Below are positions 43,113 through 53,046 of a stretch of DNA of 64,000 nucleotides, one piece after another. The stretch spans positions 1 to 64,000 of the forward strand of contig NZ_JAQQKX010000016.1 in assembly GCF_028550415.1 (NCBI RefSeq), given 5' to 3'. The notes below the pieces were generated by a model. That model saw nothing but the letters and a program-made list of their open reading frames with translations. It had not been told where the DNA came from and searched no databases. Made by a program: the position numbers and the translations under genes. This DNA comes from Asticcacaulis aquaticus. GTDB lineage: Bacteria; Pseudomonadota; Alphaproteobacteria; Caulobacterales; Caulobacteraceae. Positions within the stretch are counted from its first letter, which is position 1. Each line of letters opens with the position of its first letter.

Positions 43113-43874
43113 ATGAAATTCACGATCGGTAATGTCTTCAGTCGCGCCTTCGACCTGATGGGGCGGCATTTCGCGCTGATTTTCGGCATGGCGGCGGTCA
43201 CGGTCGGGATTCCGACCTTCGCCTTCAGCGCCTATATGGTCACGGCACTCGGCGAATCCCCGCTCGAAACCAGCGGTGTCGGCTTTTCAACCACTTCGGG
43301 CAGTCTGACCGGGTTCGGCCTTGGGCTTGCCTCGATCATATTGTCGCTGATCAACTATTCCATGCTGACCGAACTGGCGGTGACCGGTCTGGTCGGGCGC
43401 AAATTCGAACTGGGGGAATCGATCGGCCGGGCCTTCGCCAATATCCTGCCGCTGATCGCCATCGGCATCCTGTACGGCCTGGCGTTCATCGTCGGCTTTA
43501 TCCTGCTGATCATCCCCGGCATCATCGTCGCTGTGGCCCTGAGCCCCTGCTTCGCCGTCTATATCGCTGAACGGGGTAACGGCATCGGCGGCGCCCTGTC
43601 GAAGAGCTGGAAGCTGACCGAGAACCATCGCTGGGGGCTGTTCTTCATCAGTCTTTTGGTCGGGGTGGCCACCCTCATCCTGTCCAGCGTCGTACAGGCA
43701 CCGTTCCTGTTCCTGGCCGCCAGCCTGCCGCCTTTGGTCATTCTGGGCATCTCGACCCTGGCCAACGTGGTGGTCAACGCCGTATCGCTGGTGTTCAGCG
43801 TCACCTGTTACGTGCTCCTGCGCGAAAGCAAGGAAGGCCGGACGCCGGAAACCGCCGCCGACGTGTTTGCCTGA
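43113..43874 (+). CDS. Polytopic inner-membrane protein
   Basis: A 253-residue protein with about six transmembrane helices. Landmarks are FSRAFDLMGRHFALIFGMAAVTVG at the start and YIAERGNGIGGALSKSWKLTENHRWGLF in the middle; this resembles the membrane domain seen before glycerophosphodiester phosphodiesterases and DUF975-like proteins. AGGGGG precedes the ATG. It follows the EAL gene by 60 bases and faces the RDD gene. Function unknown. Confidence 0.7.
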   Translation: MKFTIGNVFSRAFDLMGRHFALIFGMAAVTVGIPTFAFSAYMVTALGESPLETSGVGFSTTSGSLTGFGLGLASIILSLINYSMLTELAVTGLVGRKFELGESIGRAFANILPLIAIGILYGLAFIVGFILLIIPGIIVAVALSPCFAVYIAERGNGIGGALSKSWKLTENHRWGLFFISLLVGVATLILSSVVQAPFLFLAASLPPLVILGISTLANVVVNAVSLVFSVTCYVLLRESKEGRTPETAADVFA

Positions 43875-43879
43875 CGCAA

Positions 43880-44827
43880 TCACGTCGCCGGATCGAACTT
43901 GTCCTTCCGGCGGCGGCCCATCAGCATACGGCCTTCCAGATGCGCCCGCAGCGCCGCGTAATAGGCGCGCAGGAAGGACTCGTCCGACGGCATGTCCGCC
44001 TCGGCTTTCGGCCCTTTCCAGTCGATGCGCGCCTTGATGCGGCTCGCCACGGCCTGCAGCGTCGAGGCACGACGCTCGCGCAGCACCTCTTCCAGCACCG
44101 TAAGCTCCTTTTCGCCGTAGGCCGCGACCTGTTCCGGTGTGAACTGCAGCCACGACGACACCGCGGCCTGTTCGACCAGATCGAAGCTCAGGGCCTCACG
44201 CGGGACGTGGACGACGCGCGTTCCCCCGAGAAAATCCCCCAGCCGCGCCTTGGCCTTGTTGAACAGCGGCAGGAGCGCCAGACCCAGCGCCCACAGGAAG
44301 GCCACAAGCCCCAGCCAGCCGCCGCCCGCCATCGCCTGAAACGACAGGGTTAGGGGCAGGAACAGCTCGACCTCGCGCAGGGCGTTGCGGGTGATCACCG
44401 CGGCGGGCGTCAGATGGCCGCCATCGTGTGAAATGACCCGGATCTTCATGACCCGCTTGCCCGGCGTGGCGGCGCGCGGCCCCATCTCGAAAAACATGAA
44501 ATAGCCCGACCGCGCGAAGAACAGCGTCAGGATGATGAGGATATTGACCAGTTGCCGGAACGGATGGTCCGGGGCCATGTCGAGGTTTACGTGCTCCAGC
44601 GGCAACAGGAAATAGACCAGCACCAAGACGATCGGGATGGCGATCATGATCATGAGGTCGATCAAAAGGGCCCCCAGTCGCGTCCCGAACGACGCGGTGC
44701 GGAAACCGAGCCTGACCCCTTCGGGCGTAGTGACGACCGTCGTAGGGCCTTCGATGCCGCCGACCGCGATCGTGCCGCCCTTCATCAGGTCCTGTTTAAG
44801 CTTGCGCGGCTTAGGGGTTTTGGCCAT
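43880..44827 (-). CDS. RDD-family membrane protein
   Basis: A 315-residue RDD-domain membrane protein. The RDD hallmark is GFRTASFGTRLGALLIDLMIMIAIPIVL (Arg, Asp). The second hallmark GPRAATPGKRVMKIRVIS follows, and about four membrane helices are seen. The C-terminal cytoplasmic tail is charged and helical. It is the last gene of the six-gene operon; its ATG lies 17 bases inside the SpoIIM gene. RDD proteins are proposed transporters or partners of MoxR-type chaperones; the role here is unknown. Confidence 0.87.
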   Translation of the reverse strand: MAKTPKPRKLKQDLMKGGTIAVGGIEGPTTVVTTPEGVRLGFRTASFGTRLGALLIDLMIMIAIPIVLVLVYFLLPLEHVNLDMAPDHPFRQLVNILIILTLFFARSGYFMFFEMGPRAATPGKRVMKIRVISHDGGHLTPAAVITRNALREVELFLPLTLSFQAMAGGGWLGLVAFLWALGLALLPLFNKAKARLGDFLGGTRVVHVPREALSFDLVEQAAVSSWLQFTPEQVAAYGEKELTVLEEVLRERRASTLQAVASRIKARIDWKGPKAEADMPSDESFLRAYYAALRAHLEGRMLMGRRRKDKFDPAT

Positions 44828-45830
44828 CGCCCGCCCCTTTCCGGTCGCGACCGAACAACCCGTAATAGGTCAGCCACCACACCAGCATGACGCCGCCGAA
44901 AGCGAAGCGCAGGCCCATATCGGTAATGGTCTGACGGCCGACGCCCTCGATGACCCCGGCGATGATCAGCATCAGCATGGCCCCCAGCATGACCGTCCCG
45001 GCGGTGCGTCCGGCGGTCGACAGCGCCGCCTTGCGCGTCAGATGACCGGGGAACATCAGCCGCCGCGCCAGATGGAAACCGGCCCCGCCGCCGATGATGA
45101 TGGCCAGCATTTCGGTCGTGCCGTGGATCGACAGCCAGGCGGCGAAATCAAAGCCCAGCCCCTTGCTGGCGAACAGCCACATCATCGCCCCCAGCATCAT
45201 GCCGTTATAGAGCAGGACGAAGGCCGTCGGCACCCCGCCGATCACGCCGACCGCGAAGGCCATCAGGGTCACCCGCGTATTGTTCGACATCAGATAGACC
45301 GAGAAGGTGCCAAGCTGCTCCTTTTCGGCGCCGCCCAGGGTCTTGCGCAGATCCTCGGCGGTGGCCGATGTATCGCGGCCCTGCGCCGAATGGCCGACCA
45401 GCGCATTGTACCAGCTGGGGTCGAAGGCGCACATCAGCCAGCCGCCAACCGCCCCCAGAAAGAAACAGGCGAACGACAGCCACATCTCGATACCGAGCGC
45501 GCGGAAGCTCTGCGGCAGTCTGCGCAGGAAAAAGTCCTTCAAGACCTGTAACGGACGGGCATGGGCGCCGTACATATAGACATAGGCGCGGCCGCACAGA
45601 GCCTGAAGATAGGTGATCAGGTTGCGATCGAGCGAGATCGACTGCGCCATGGACAGCGACGACACCGTGGCACGATACAGGACCGGCAGTTCGAGCAGTT
45701 CCTCGGTGGTGAAACTGCCGATCTGGCCCTTTTCGGCGCGGTCGATCTGACGCGCCAGCGCCCGCCATTCCTTTTCGCGCGTGTCGCGGAATTTCTGGCT
45801 CTTGAGTTGAAGCGGCGGCGTATCGCTCAC
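44811..45830 (-). CDS. Stage II sporulation protein M (SpoIIM)-like membrane protein
   Basis: A 339-residue SpoIIM-family membrane protein. A cytoplasmic N-terminal helical domain (KEWRALARQIDRAEKGQIGSFTTEELLELPVLYRA) is followed by about six membrane helices, with the family's MSNNTRVTLMAFAVGVIGGVPTAFVLLYNGMMLGAMM and HGTTEMLAIIIGGGAGF. The start is GTG, with a GTGA overlap with the DUF58 stop (45827-45830). The family is not tied to sporulation in proteobacteria. Confidence 0.88.
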   Translation of the reverse strand: MSDTPPLQLKSQKFRDTREKEWRALARQIDRAEKGQIGSFTTEELLELPVLYRATVSSLSMAQSISLDRNLITYLQALCGRAYVYMYGAHARPLQVLKDFFLRRLPQSFRALGIEMWLSFACFFLGAVGGWLMCAFDPSWYNALVGHSAQGRDTSATAEDLRKTLGGAEKEQLGTFSVYLMSNNTRVTLMAFAVGVIGGVPTAFVLLYNGMMLGAMMWLFASKGLGFDFAAWLSIHGTTEMLAIIIGGGAGFHLARRLMFPGHLTRKAALSTAGRTAGTVMLGAMLMLIIAGVIEGVGRQTITDMGLRFAFGGVMLVWWLTYYGLFGRDRKGAGDGQNP

Positions 45831-47140
45831 AGCCGGTCCTCCCGTTTCATTTCGAGGTATTTCAGCACCACATTCACCGCCATGGCCTCGGTCGTCGCCT
45901 CCAGCACCTCGATCCCCATGCGCCTGAGCGTCGCATAAACCGTCTCGCGCCGATTGAGCAGCCGCCGCGCGAAGATGGCGCGCGTGATGTCGTCGGCTTC
46001 GTGCGGCACGTCGGCGGCCAGGCGTTCCAGCACCTCGTCCCGGAAGGCGACAAAAACGATCAGGTGCTTTTTCGACAGGCGTTGCAAGGACTCGATCATC
46101 AGGTCGGCGCTGATTTCATCGATGAAGTCGGTGAACAGGACGATCAGCGACCGCCGTCCGATTTTTGCGCCCAGATCGGCGAGCGCCAGCGTATGGTTCG
46201 ATTCCTCGGGCAGGTCGTCGAGCCCGTACAACTGCGCCTTCAACCCTTCGAAGGCCTGGGTTCCCGACAGCAGCGGCGCGTTGTGGTAGGGTCGCGCCGC
46301 GAAGGCGAAACTGCGTACATTGTCGCCGATTTTCAATGCACAATAGCCGAGCAGCAGACCGGCATAGAGGGCGCGGTCGATCTTCTTGACGTTGAGCAGC
46401 GGCTCACCCATCAGGCGGCCCGTATCGAAGGCCAGCACGATGTGGTGATTGCGTTCGGTCTGGAATTCGCGTGACAACAGTTTCAGGTGCCGGGCCGACG
46501 AGCGCCAGTCGATGCGGCGGTGGTCCTGAGACGAGTCGTATTCGCGCAGGGCGTGGTATTCGGAACCGTTGTGAAGCTGGTTCTGCACGCGCACGCCATA
46601 GACGGAGTCGCGCGAGAACAGCGCCGAGGCGTCCTGCTGCACGCCTTCGAGATCGGGCGTGACCACCAGATGCCAGTCGAGCGGAATGACCTTCTGTACA
46701 TAGCCGAGCCCCAACCCGCCGCTCCAGCGGACATGGGCGGCCTCGACCGCCGCCGCGCCCCGCGATGACGCGCGCAAGGGCAGTTCGCCTTTGAAAGCGC
46801 CGGTGTCGTCCGGCGTCAGGGTGACGCCGGCCTGCGGGGTATTCAGCCGCGCCGTGATGCCCCAGCGGATGTCGAGCTTACCCGGACGACGGCCGTTGAA
46901 ACTGAGCGCATAGGGAAACACATAGTCGCGTCCGACGCCGATCCGGCGCGGCAGGGGCGCATCGAGCGTAACCCGGGACGGCACCGGGGCAAAAACACCT
47001 TCGAAAAGCGCCAGCAGGATCAGGCCCACCATGACGACCGGCGCCACCCACCACAGGGCAGGCACGACAAAGACCAGAGCGCTGCCCAGAAGGACACCGA
47101 CGATCATCAGCCATATCAGTCGCGGGGTGGGATAGATCAT
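45827..47140 (-). CDS. DUF58 protein (vWA-like, MoxR partner)
   Basis: A 437-residue protein with two N-terminal membrane helices (LIWLMIVGVLLGSALVFVVPALWWVAPVVMVGLILLALF), a beta domain, and the DUF58 core SEYHALREYDSSQDHRRIDWRSSARHLKLLSREF followed by a vWA-like fold (HHIVLAFDTGRLMG). DUF58 proteins work with MoxR AAA+ ATPases in assembling membrane complexes. It begins 5 bases after the MoxR stop and overlaps the SpoIIM start. Confidence 0.9.
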   Translation of the reverse strand: MIYPTPRLIWLMIVGVLLGSALVFVVPALWWVAPVVMVGLILLALFEGVFAPVPSRVTLDAPLPRRIGVGRDYVFPYALSFNGRRPGKLDIRWGITARLNTPQAGVTLTPDDTGAFKGELPLRASSRGAAAVEAAHVRWSGGLGLGYVQKVIPLDWHLVVTPDLEGVQQDASALFSRDSVYGVRVQNQLHNGSEYHALREYDSSQDHRRIDWRSSARHLKLLSREFQTERNHHIVLAFDTGRLMGEPLLNVKKIDRALYAGLLLGYCALKIGDNVRSFAFAARPYHNAPLLSGTQAFEGLKAQLYGLDDLPEESNHTLALADLGAKIGRRSLIVLFTDFIDEISADLMIESLQRLSKKHLIVFVAFRDEVLERLAADVPHEADDITRAIFARRLLNRRETVYATLRRMGIEVLEATTEAMAVNVVLKYLEMKREDRL

Positions 47141-47145
47141 CTTAT

Positions 47146-48102
47146 TTACCGCGGAATCTCGATGCGTTCCAGCAGCGCCTGCAGCACACCATCCACCGTC
47201 TGGCCTTCGATTTCCGCCGCCGGAGCCAGCAGGACGCGATGGCGCATGGCCGGCAGATACAGCGCCTTGATATCGTCCGGCAGCACATAGTCCCGGCCAT
47301 CGAGCGTGGCGCGCGCGCGCGCCGCCCGAGCCAGCAAGGCGCCTGACCGCGGCGAGGCCCCGACCGACAGGGACGGACTTTCGCGCGTGGCGCGGGTCAG
47401 GCTAACGATATAGTCGAGATTGGCGTCGTTCAGGCGCACTCCCGCCACGGTCCGGATGGCGTCGTCCAGTGTCGCCGCGTCCAGCACCGCCTCGATCCCC
47501 GCCTGATCCGGGTCGAGCGCGACGGCGCTGTTGCCCGCCCCGTCGATGATGCGGCGCTCTTCGGCCACGGACGGGTAGCCCAGCACGTGCTTGAACAGGA
47601 AACGGTCGAGCTGCGCTTCGGGCAGCGGATAGGTACCCTGCTGCTCGATCGGGTTCTGCGTGGCGATAACGGTGAAACGGTCGCCCAGATCGTAGCGCGT
47701 GCCGTCGAGCGTCACCTTACGCTCCTGCATGGCCTCCAGCAGCGCAGCCTGGGTTTTCGGCGGGGTGCGGTTGATTTCGTCGGCCAGCAGCAGATCGCAG
47801 AAGATCGGCCCCTTGGTCAGCGAAAAGGACGAGGTCTGGAAGTTGAACAGGTTCGACCCCAGAATATCCGCCGGCAGCATGTCCGGCGTGAACTGAATGC
47901 GGCCGAAACGCAGGGCCAGCGCCTTGCAGAAGGTACGCGCCAGAAGCGTCTTGGCGGTCCCCGGCGGGCCTTCGAGCAGGATATGGCCACCGGAAAACAG
48001 GGCCGTCAGCATCAGTTCGACCGTATCGGCCTGACCGACGATAACCTTGCCGATTTCGCCCTTGAGGCGGTTCGACAGGTTCAGGACATCGGAAATCTGC
48101 AC
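47146..48102 (-). CDS. MoxR-family AAA+ ATPase
   Basis: A 318-residue AAA+ chaperone of the MoxR type. Walker A is [10 protein letters not shown], Walker B is [23 protein letters not shown], and sensor 1 lies in [26 protein letters not shown]. The C-terminal lid domain has [26 protein letters not shown]. The start is GTG, 3 bases after the DUF4350 stop. MoxR proteins insert cofactors or assemble complexes; the target here is unknown. Confidence 0.93.
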   Translation of the reverse strand: MQISDVLNLSNRLKGEIGKVIVGQADTVELMLTALFSGGHILLEGPPGTAKTLLARTFCKALALRFGRIQFTPDMLPADILGSNLFNFQTSSFSLTKGPIFCDLLLADEINRTPPKTQAALLEAMQERKVTLDGTRYDLGDRFTVIATQNPIEQQGTYPLPEAQLDRFLFKHVLGYPSVAEERRIIDGAGNSAVALDPDQAGIEAVLDAATLDDAIRTVAGVRLNDANLDYIVSLTRATRESPSLSVGASPRSGALLARAARARATLDGRDYVLPDDIKALYLPAMRHRVLLAPAAEIEGQTVDGVLQALLERIEIPR

Positions 48103-48105
48103 GTC

Positions 48106-49731
48106 TTAAGTCTCCGTTTTCACAATAGCGGCTTTCCACTGATGCAGGCGGCGCGCCCAGGTCAGCAGTTGCATGGGATTGGTGAGGGTTTGCGCCTCGG
48201 CCGACAGGGCGGCGAAGCGTTCGGGGGTATTGTATTTCTCGCTCAGGCGCTCGGCCATCTCGTCCGGCGCGGTCGTATGCTGGAACAGGCCCGTGGCCTT
48301 GAGCGCCTGATCGCGGATCATCTGGGCATAGGCCGGGGCCAGTTTGGGCTGCCGCCCCGCCTTGGCGATCAGGCGCGCGGCATTGTCGGCCAGGATCACC
48401 ACCCCGCGCCCATGCGGCGTCTCGGTCGCCGGATCGTGCGCCGGACCGAAGCGTGAAAAGGCCGACCACATCAGGGCCAGCGCCATCACGATCAGGGCCA
48501 GCGGGATGCCGACAAAGGGCACACGCGCCACGTGGTGCATGAAGTCCTGCTCGTAGGCCAGACTGTTGAACGTCACATCGAAAGCGATAGTGGGCTTGGT
48601 TCCGGTTTTAGGCGCAACGGAATCAATAATGGACAATGCTCCCGCCACGCGTTCGGGATCGGCCAGTATCTGATTGTTGAGCAGGTCCGGATCGGACAGC
48701 AGATAGATCGGCACTTTAAATGGCTTGTCGCCCGGCATGGGGTTGACGCGCGACAGCAGCACTTCGCCATTGGGCCCCAGCAGCAGCGGCGTCAGGTTCG
48801 GCCCGGTGATCGACTGAAGGCCGCGAATGCGTCCGCTGGTATAGCCTTTGGTGATGACGGTCTGACCGGCGGCGGGCGTCAGGGCGTAGGAGCGTCCCTT
48901 GGCCGCGGGGGCGCGCGTCAGGCGGTAATCGAGACGCTTATAGGTGATGCGGTAGGCGCACTCGCCCTCGACGCGGATGCAACGGCTCTCGATCGGCGAT
49001 AGCAGGGTCAGTTGCGTGAAGATATCGCCGGGCGATTTGAGGAACGGATCGGCGGCCCAGCGGGGATGACCGGCCATCGGATTGGCGTCCCACTTCGGCG
49101 CGACGACCAGCACCGCGCGACCGACCGGTTCGTACAGCAGCCGCTTGCCCTTTTCGGCGGACGGCGTCGCATAGACGTCCATCGCCGCCTCGTCCCGATG
49201 TTTGGGGTCTGCGCCCTCCGCCGAGGTCGAACTGGCGTCCTGCGACGCCTTGGACGCCGACGCCTCGGCCATTTCGCGGTTATAGGCGTCCTGGGCGGCC
49301 TTAGACGCCGACGCCGTATCGAACGAAGACGACGCGGAACCGGATGAAGATTCGGATGAAGATGCCGACACAGGCGGTTGAATTTTTTGCGGTTTTTCCT
49401 CACCCTCCACATATTCGCGTTCGGCATTGTAGATCGCGCCGTCGGAATCGAAGGTGACGATGGCCAGATCTTTCAGGTCGGGCCGACCGGTTTCCTGCCG
49501 GTTGAGGCTGGTCCGGTAACCATCGGCCTCCAGCAGTTCACGCAACCCCTTGAACCCCTGCGCCGACAGGGCGACCGGGTTGCCTGCGGGCCCCCGCGCC
49601 TCCGGTTCCAGATGCGGCGTGATCAGCATCAGCCCCGCCATGGCGAACAGGCCGAAGCACATCAGCCCCACCAGCAGCGGCAGGAAGTGCGTCAGGGGCG
49701 GAATCTCTTTTCCGATCAGGGGAATGCGCAT
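48106..49731 (-). CDS. DUF4350 membrane protein with a Ser/Ala-rich insert
   Basis: An about 541-residue inner-membrane protein. I chose the ATG at 49731, which overlaps the last base of the DUF4129 stop; a longer open frame upstream runs through that gene. It has a membrane helix near the N-terminus (LTHFLPLLVGLMCFGLFAMAGLMLI) and another near residue 430 (VPFVGIPLALIVMALALMWSAF), with the DUF4350 domain in between. Residues around 115-180 form a low-complexity Ser/Ala insert (SASSSESSSGSASSSF...) that homologues in my memory lack. It is second in the six-gene operon. Confidence 0.82.
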   Translation of the reverse strand: MRIPLIGKEIPPLTHFLPLLVGLMCFGLFAMAGLMLITPHLEPEARGPAGNPVALSAQGFKGLRELLEADGYRTSLNRQETGRPDLKDLAIVTFDSDGAIYNAEREYVEGEEKPQKIQPPVSASSSESSSGSASSSFDTASASKAAQDAYNREMAEASASKASQDASSTSAEGADPKHRDEAAMDVYATPSAEKGKRLLYEPVGRAVLVVAPKWDANPMAGHPRWAADPFLKSPGDIFTQLTLLSPIESRCIRVEGECAYRITYKRLDYRLTRAPAAKGRSYALTPAAGQTVITKGYTSGRIRGLQSITGPNLTPLLLGPNGEVLLSRVNPMPGDKPFKVPIYLLSDPDLLNNQILADPERVAGALSIIDSVAPKTGTKPTIAFDVTFNSLAYEQDFMHHVARVPFVGIPLALIVMALALMWSAFSRFGPAHDPATETPHGRGVVILADNAARLIAKAGRQPKLAPAYAQMIRDQALKATGLFQHTTAPDEMAERLSEKYNTPERFAALSAEAQTLTNPMQLLTWARRLHQWKAAIVKTET

Positions 49732-50483
49732 CAGCCGATCCCCTTGATCGACACAAAGCCGACATAGGCCTTGCGGCAGGCGTCGAAGCCTTCCCGCCCG
49801 ACCTTTATGCCCGCGAAAAAGCTCTTTTCGGCCCAGCGCGTGATCTCGGCATAGGCTGGGCGCGCATCTTCGGGCAATAACGGGTGTGTGCCGATGTCGC
49901 GCGCCGAATAGTGCTTGCGCACCAGATCGGGACGATAGGCGTTCAGGTCGGCGACCGAGCGTTTGAGCAGCAGGTGCACCGCCTCGTCGTAGTCGCCCTG
50001 CGCCGCCAGAGCGTCGATTTCCGAAAGCAGGGCGGCGGCGGCTTCGGCGGTGGGCCGCCACGGGGCATCGGCCTTGAGCCCGTCGCGCTGGAACAGGCGT
50101 TCGACCCGCGCGGTGATGGCGGCGCGGACCAGAGGCGACAACAGGAAAGCGATCAGCACCGCCAGCGCCAGATACATGAGGTACGGCAGGATTGGCGCAA
50201 TCGGTTCAAGGACATCGGCGATAAACTTGCCAATCTTGCCGAAGAACGAGAATAGCTTGCGCAGCCATTCGTAGTCCACGTCCCGGCGCGGCGGGGCGAC
50301 GGCGAAATGGGTCTGGAGACTGCCCGCTGCATTGACCTTTTTTATCAGGACTTCGGCCGCGGTCACATCGGCGGCGGTGACGCTGTCGGGCGACGCCGCA
50401 GGCACAGGCACAGGCGGCGCGGCGCTTGCGGTCGAGGCCGACGACGCGCTCAAAGCTTCGGTCGAGGTGGCCGCCGCACGCAT
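49731..50483 (-). CDS. DUF4129-domain protein
   Basis: A 250-residue protein that leads the operon. A Ser/Ala/Pro-rich N-terminus (TEALSASSASTASAAPPVPVPAA) comes first, then one clear membrane helix (ILPYLMYLALAVLIAFLLSPLV). The C-terminal DUF4129 domain includes DYDEAVHLLLKRSVADLNAYRPDLVRKHYSARDIG and WAEKSFFAGIKVGREGFDACRKAY. The start has no clear ribosome binding site. It precedes DUF4350 and MoxR as in other alphaproteobacteria. Function unknown. Confidence 0.82.
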   Translation of the reverse strand: MRAAATSTEALSASSASTASAAPPVPVPAASPDSVTAADVTAAEVLIKKVNAAGSLQTHFAVAPPRRDVDYEWLRKLFSFFGKIGKFIADVLEPIAPILPYLMYLALAVLIAFLLSPLVRAAITARVERLFQRDGLKADAPWRPTAEAAAALLSEIDALAAQGDYDEAVHLLLKRSVADLNAYRPDLVRKHYSARDIGTHPLLPEDARPAYAEITRWAEKSFFAGIKVGREGFDACRKAYVGFVSIKGIG

Positions 50484-50616
50484 AATAGACTGAAATACCC
50501 CCCAGGGAACCGCATGTGTTCACCCAACCATAGAGCGATATGCCGAAACGTGGCAACCGGTTTTCGACAAAAGAACAAAAAAGGCGGTGAGCCGATGCCA
50601 CCGCCTTCTGAGAGAG

Positions 50617-53046
50617 TTAGAACCCGCCGCCGGGGCCGCCGAAGCCGCCACCCCCGCCCCCGCCGTTATTACCGCCGCCAAAGCCACCGCCGCCCTGACG
50701 ACCGCCGCCCTGACCGCCCTGCTGGCCACCCTGACGGTTGCCCATGCGGCTGTTGAAGCCCATCGGGTTGAACTGGAGGGCGACCATGAAGGTCGTACCG
50801 CCGCGCTCGGATTCATTGAAGGATTGCAGCGTATCGTTGCTGTTGACCGAACGGTTAGTCCCCTCGCCCTGAGCGCTGACGGTAAAGCTGAGCTTGTTGT
50901 TGATCGGACGGCGGTACGACGCCTGCCAGCGCAGCGGCTGCTCGCGGTAGCCCTGTCCGTTCAACTGCTTCACCGGCGCATTGAACGACACCTGCGCCCG
51001 GTCGCGCGGCGTGAAGTTGTAGCCGATGCGCACCCGGCCATTGACCGAATCCAGTTCCGAAATGCCGCTGGACGTGCCGCTGCGCGGCGGCTGCTTGTCG
51101 TGCTTGACGGTGGCCTGAAGATTGATCGTCAGTTTGGTGAAACGCTGGTCGTACATGATGTCGAAACCGTTTTCCAGGCCCTCGCCGCCATTCTCGCGCC
51201 GGGTCAGGACCACGTCGTCCGACGTATCGAGCGGCGTATTGTTGGGGTCGATAGTGGTCGTGCGATTGATGGCGTTGTTTTCGGTAATCCGGTGGAAATA
51301 GGTCGTGGTAAAGGTCAGGTTCTTGGCATTGTCACGGTATTCGTAACGCAGTTCGTTAGCGTGGGTTTCCGCCGGCTTGAGGTCCGGATTACCCTGACGT
51401 GCGCTGCGTTCGCTGTTGTAGATGATGGCGGGGTTGAGATCGTCCGTACTCGGGCGCCCCACGCGATGGCTGTAATTGTACCTCAGCTTCATCTTGTCCG
51501 TCAGCTGGTACTGCGCGGCAAAGCTGGGGTGGTAGTTGATATAGCTGGTTTCGAAATAGGTCGGATCGTTCGCCGTCGGGTTCGGGTTGGGATTGTACCA
51601 TACCCGGCGGTTCAGGCTGACGTGGGTCTGCTCCACCCGGACGCCGCTCATCAGGTTCCATTTTTCCCCGAAGGTGCGCTGATAGGTGACATAGGCTTCG
51701 CTCTGGTCCTGATCCTGAGTCACGGCATTGGTACGCCGCAAGTCCGGGGTCCGCGCACCAGAGGCATCGGTATTGAACTGGGTCGCGTCGCGCGACGAGG
51801 TACGCGAATTGAGGTCGAAGCCCGTGGCAAAGACGCCGCCCCACAACTGACGATTATAGTCGGTGCTGATGGCAATCGTGCTGTCTTCGCTGCCCTCCCT
51901 GAATTCACGGCTATTGTTCTTGGACGCGGTCATATAGGTGAAGGTCGAGAAGCGGTCGCGGGTGGACTCGCCCTTCGTCAGCCGGATATCCGCCTTGAAG
52001 CTTTCGCCTTCCTGATCACCCTTGTGATTGAAGCCCAGACGCGAGGACGCCTGACGCGTGGTGTCCGGATTGGTCGTCACACCGATATAGCGTTCGGTCA
52101 GTGCGCCCGCCGCATCGCGGTCCTCGGTGAAATCGTTGCTGCGCCCTTCGTTCTTGCCGTCGCTATAGGTCGCTTCGACCGTAAAGGTATTCTTCGCATT
52201 CGGCGCATATTCCAGATTGCCGCGTAGTCCATAGTTGTCGCTGACGCTGCGCGTACGGCCCCCCGAGGTCGTGGTCGTATTGCCGCCGGTGCGGATATAT
52301 TCACGGAACCCTTCGGTCCGGCTCTTGTTCACGCCGTGCTGAACATTGATCCCGCCCGAGAACGAGATCGTCCCCTTGTCGCCCAGATCCTTGCCGGTGC
52401 CGCCCTGAACGGCGGCATTATAGCGGCCGAAGCTGCCCGCCGACGCGTTCATGAACAGGTTGGGACGCAAGCCGCGGCCCGGCTTCAGGACGATATTGAT
52501 GATGCCCGCGCCGCCTTCGGCTCCGAACTGCGCCGACGGGCTGGTCATGACTTCGACCGTATCGATGTCGTCGGCGGGCATGGATTGCAGGGTCATGGCG
52601 CGGAAATTGCCTTCGGTCCGCGCCGAAGGTTTGCCGTTGATATAGACCTGAACGTTGGAATTGCCGCGCAGGGTGACATTGCCTTCGGGATCGACATTGA
52701 CGCCCGGGGCCTTGTTCAGGGCGTCCGAGGCCGAGGACACCGGCGTGTCGGGGTCGGTCTTGGGGTCATAGACGTCGCGGTCGATCTTGGCGATCGGCTT
52801 TTGCCCCGTCACGGTCACCGTGGTGACGTCTTCACCCGTACCCGCCGCGGCTTTTTCAGCGGCGGCTTTTTCGGCCTCGGCCTTCTTTTGCGCCTCTGTC
52901 TTTTCCACCGGTTTCGGCTGGACCGTCGGCACCGGCGTCGGCGTCGGCGCGGGTGCGGTCTGGGCCGAAGCGGGGGCCGCGAGCACCAGACCTATCGCCG
53001 AGGTCATCAGAAGCGCGGGCATGAGAGAGGTGAAAGGCATTTTCAT
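50617..53046 (-). CDS. TonB-dependent-type outer-membrane receptor with Gly-rich tail
   Basis: An outer-membrane protein of 809 residues of the 'outer membrane beta-barrel' TonB-receptor subfamily. A signal peptide ends at about 28 (APASAQ). A Pro/Thr then Lys/Ala/Glu-rich linker (TEAQKKAEAEKAAAEKAAAG) may cross the periplasm. A TonB-box-like TTVTVTGQKP and a plug (NKAPGVNVDPEGNVTLRGNSNVQVYINGKP; MTSPSAQFGAEGGAGIINIVLK) follow. The last barrel strand is at FMVALQFNPMGF. Some 45 Gly/Gln/Asn-rich residues follow and end in Phe, an unusual extension. The substrate is unknown; no degradation genes are adjacent. Confidence 0.88.
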   Translation of the reverse strand: MKMPFTSLMPALLMTSAIGLVLAAPASAQTAPAPTPTPVPTVQPKPVEKTEAQKKAEAEKAAAEKAAAGTGEDVTTVTVTGQKPIAKIDRDVYDPKTDPDTPVSSASDALNKAPGVNVDPEGNVTLRGNSNVQVYINGKPSARTEGNFRAMTLQSMPADDIDTVEVMTSPSAQFGAEGGAGIINIVLKPGRGLRPNLFMNASAGSFGRYNAAVQGGTGKDLGDKGTISFSGGINVQHGVNKSRTEGFREYIRTGGNTTTTSGGRTRSVSDNYGLRGNLEYAPNAKNTFTVEATYSDGKNEGRSNDFTEDRDAAGALTERYIGVTTNPDTTRQASSRLGFNHKGDQEGESFKADIRLTKGESTRDRFSTFTYMTASKNNSREFREGSEDSTIAISTDYNRQLWGGVFATGFDLNSRTSSRDATQFNTDASGARTPDLRRTNAVTQDQDQSEAYVTYQRTFGEKWNLMSGVRVEQTHVSLNRRVWYNPNPNPTANDPTYFETSYINYHPSFAAQYQLTDKMKLRYNYSHRVGRPSTDDLNPAIIYNSERSARQGNPDLKPAETHANELRYEYRDNAKNLTFTTTYFHRITENNAINRTTTIDPNNTPLDTSDDVVLTRRENGGEGLENGFDIMYDQRFTKLTINLQATVKHDKQPPRSGTSSGISELDSVNGRVRIGYNFTPRDRAQVSFNAPVKQLNGQGYREQPLRWQASYRRPINNKLSFTVSAQGEGTNRSVNSNDTLQSFNESERGGTTFMVALQFNPMGFNSRMGNRQGGQQGGQGGGRQGGGGFGGGNNGGGGGGGFGGPGGGF

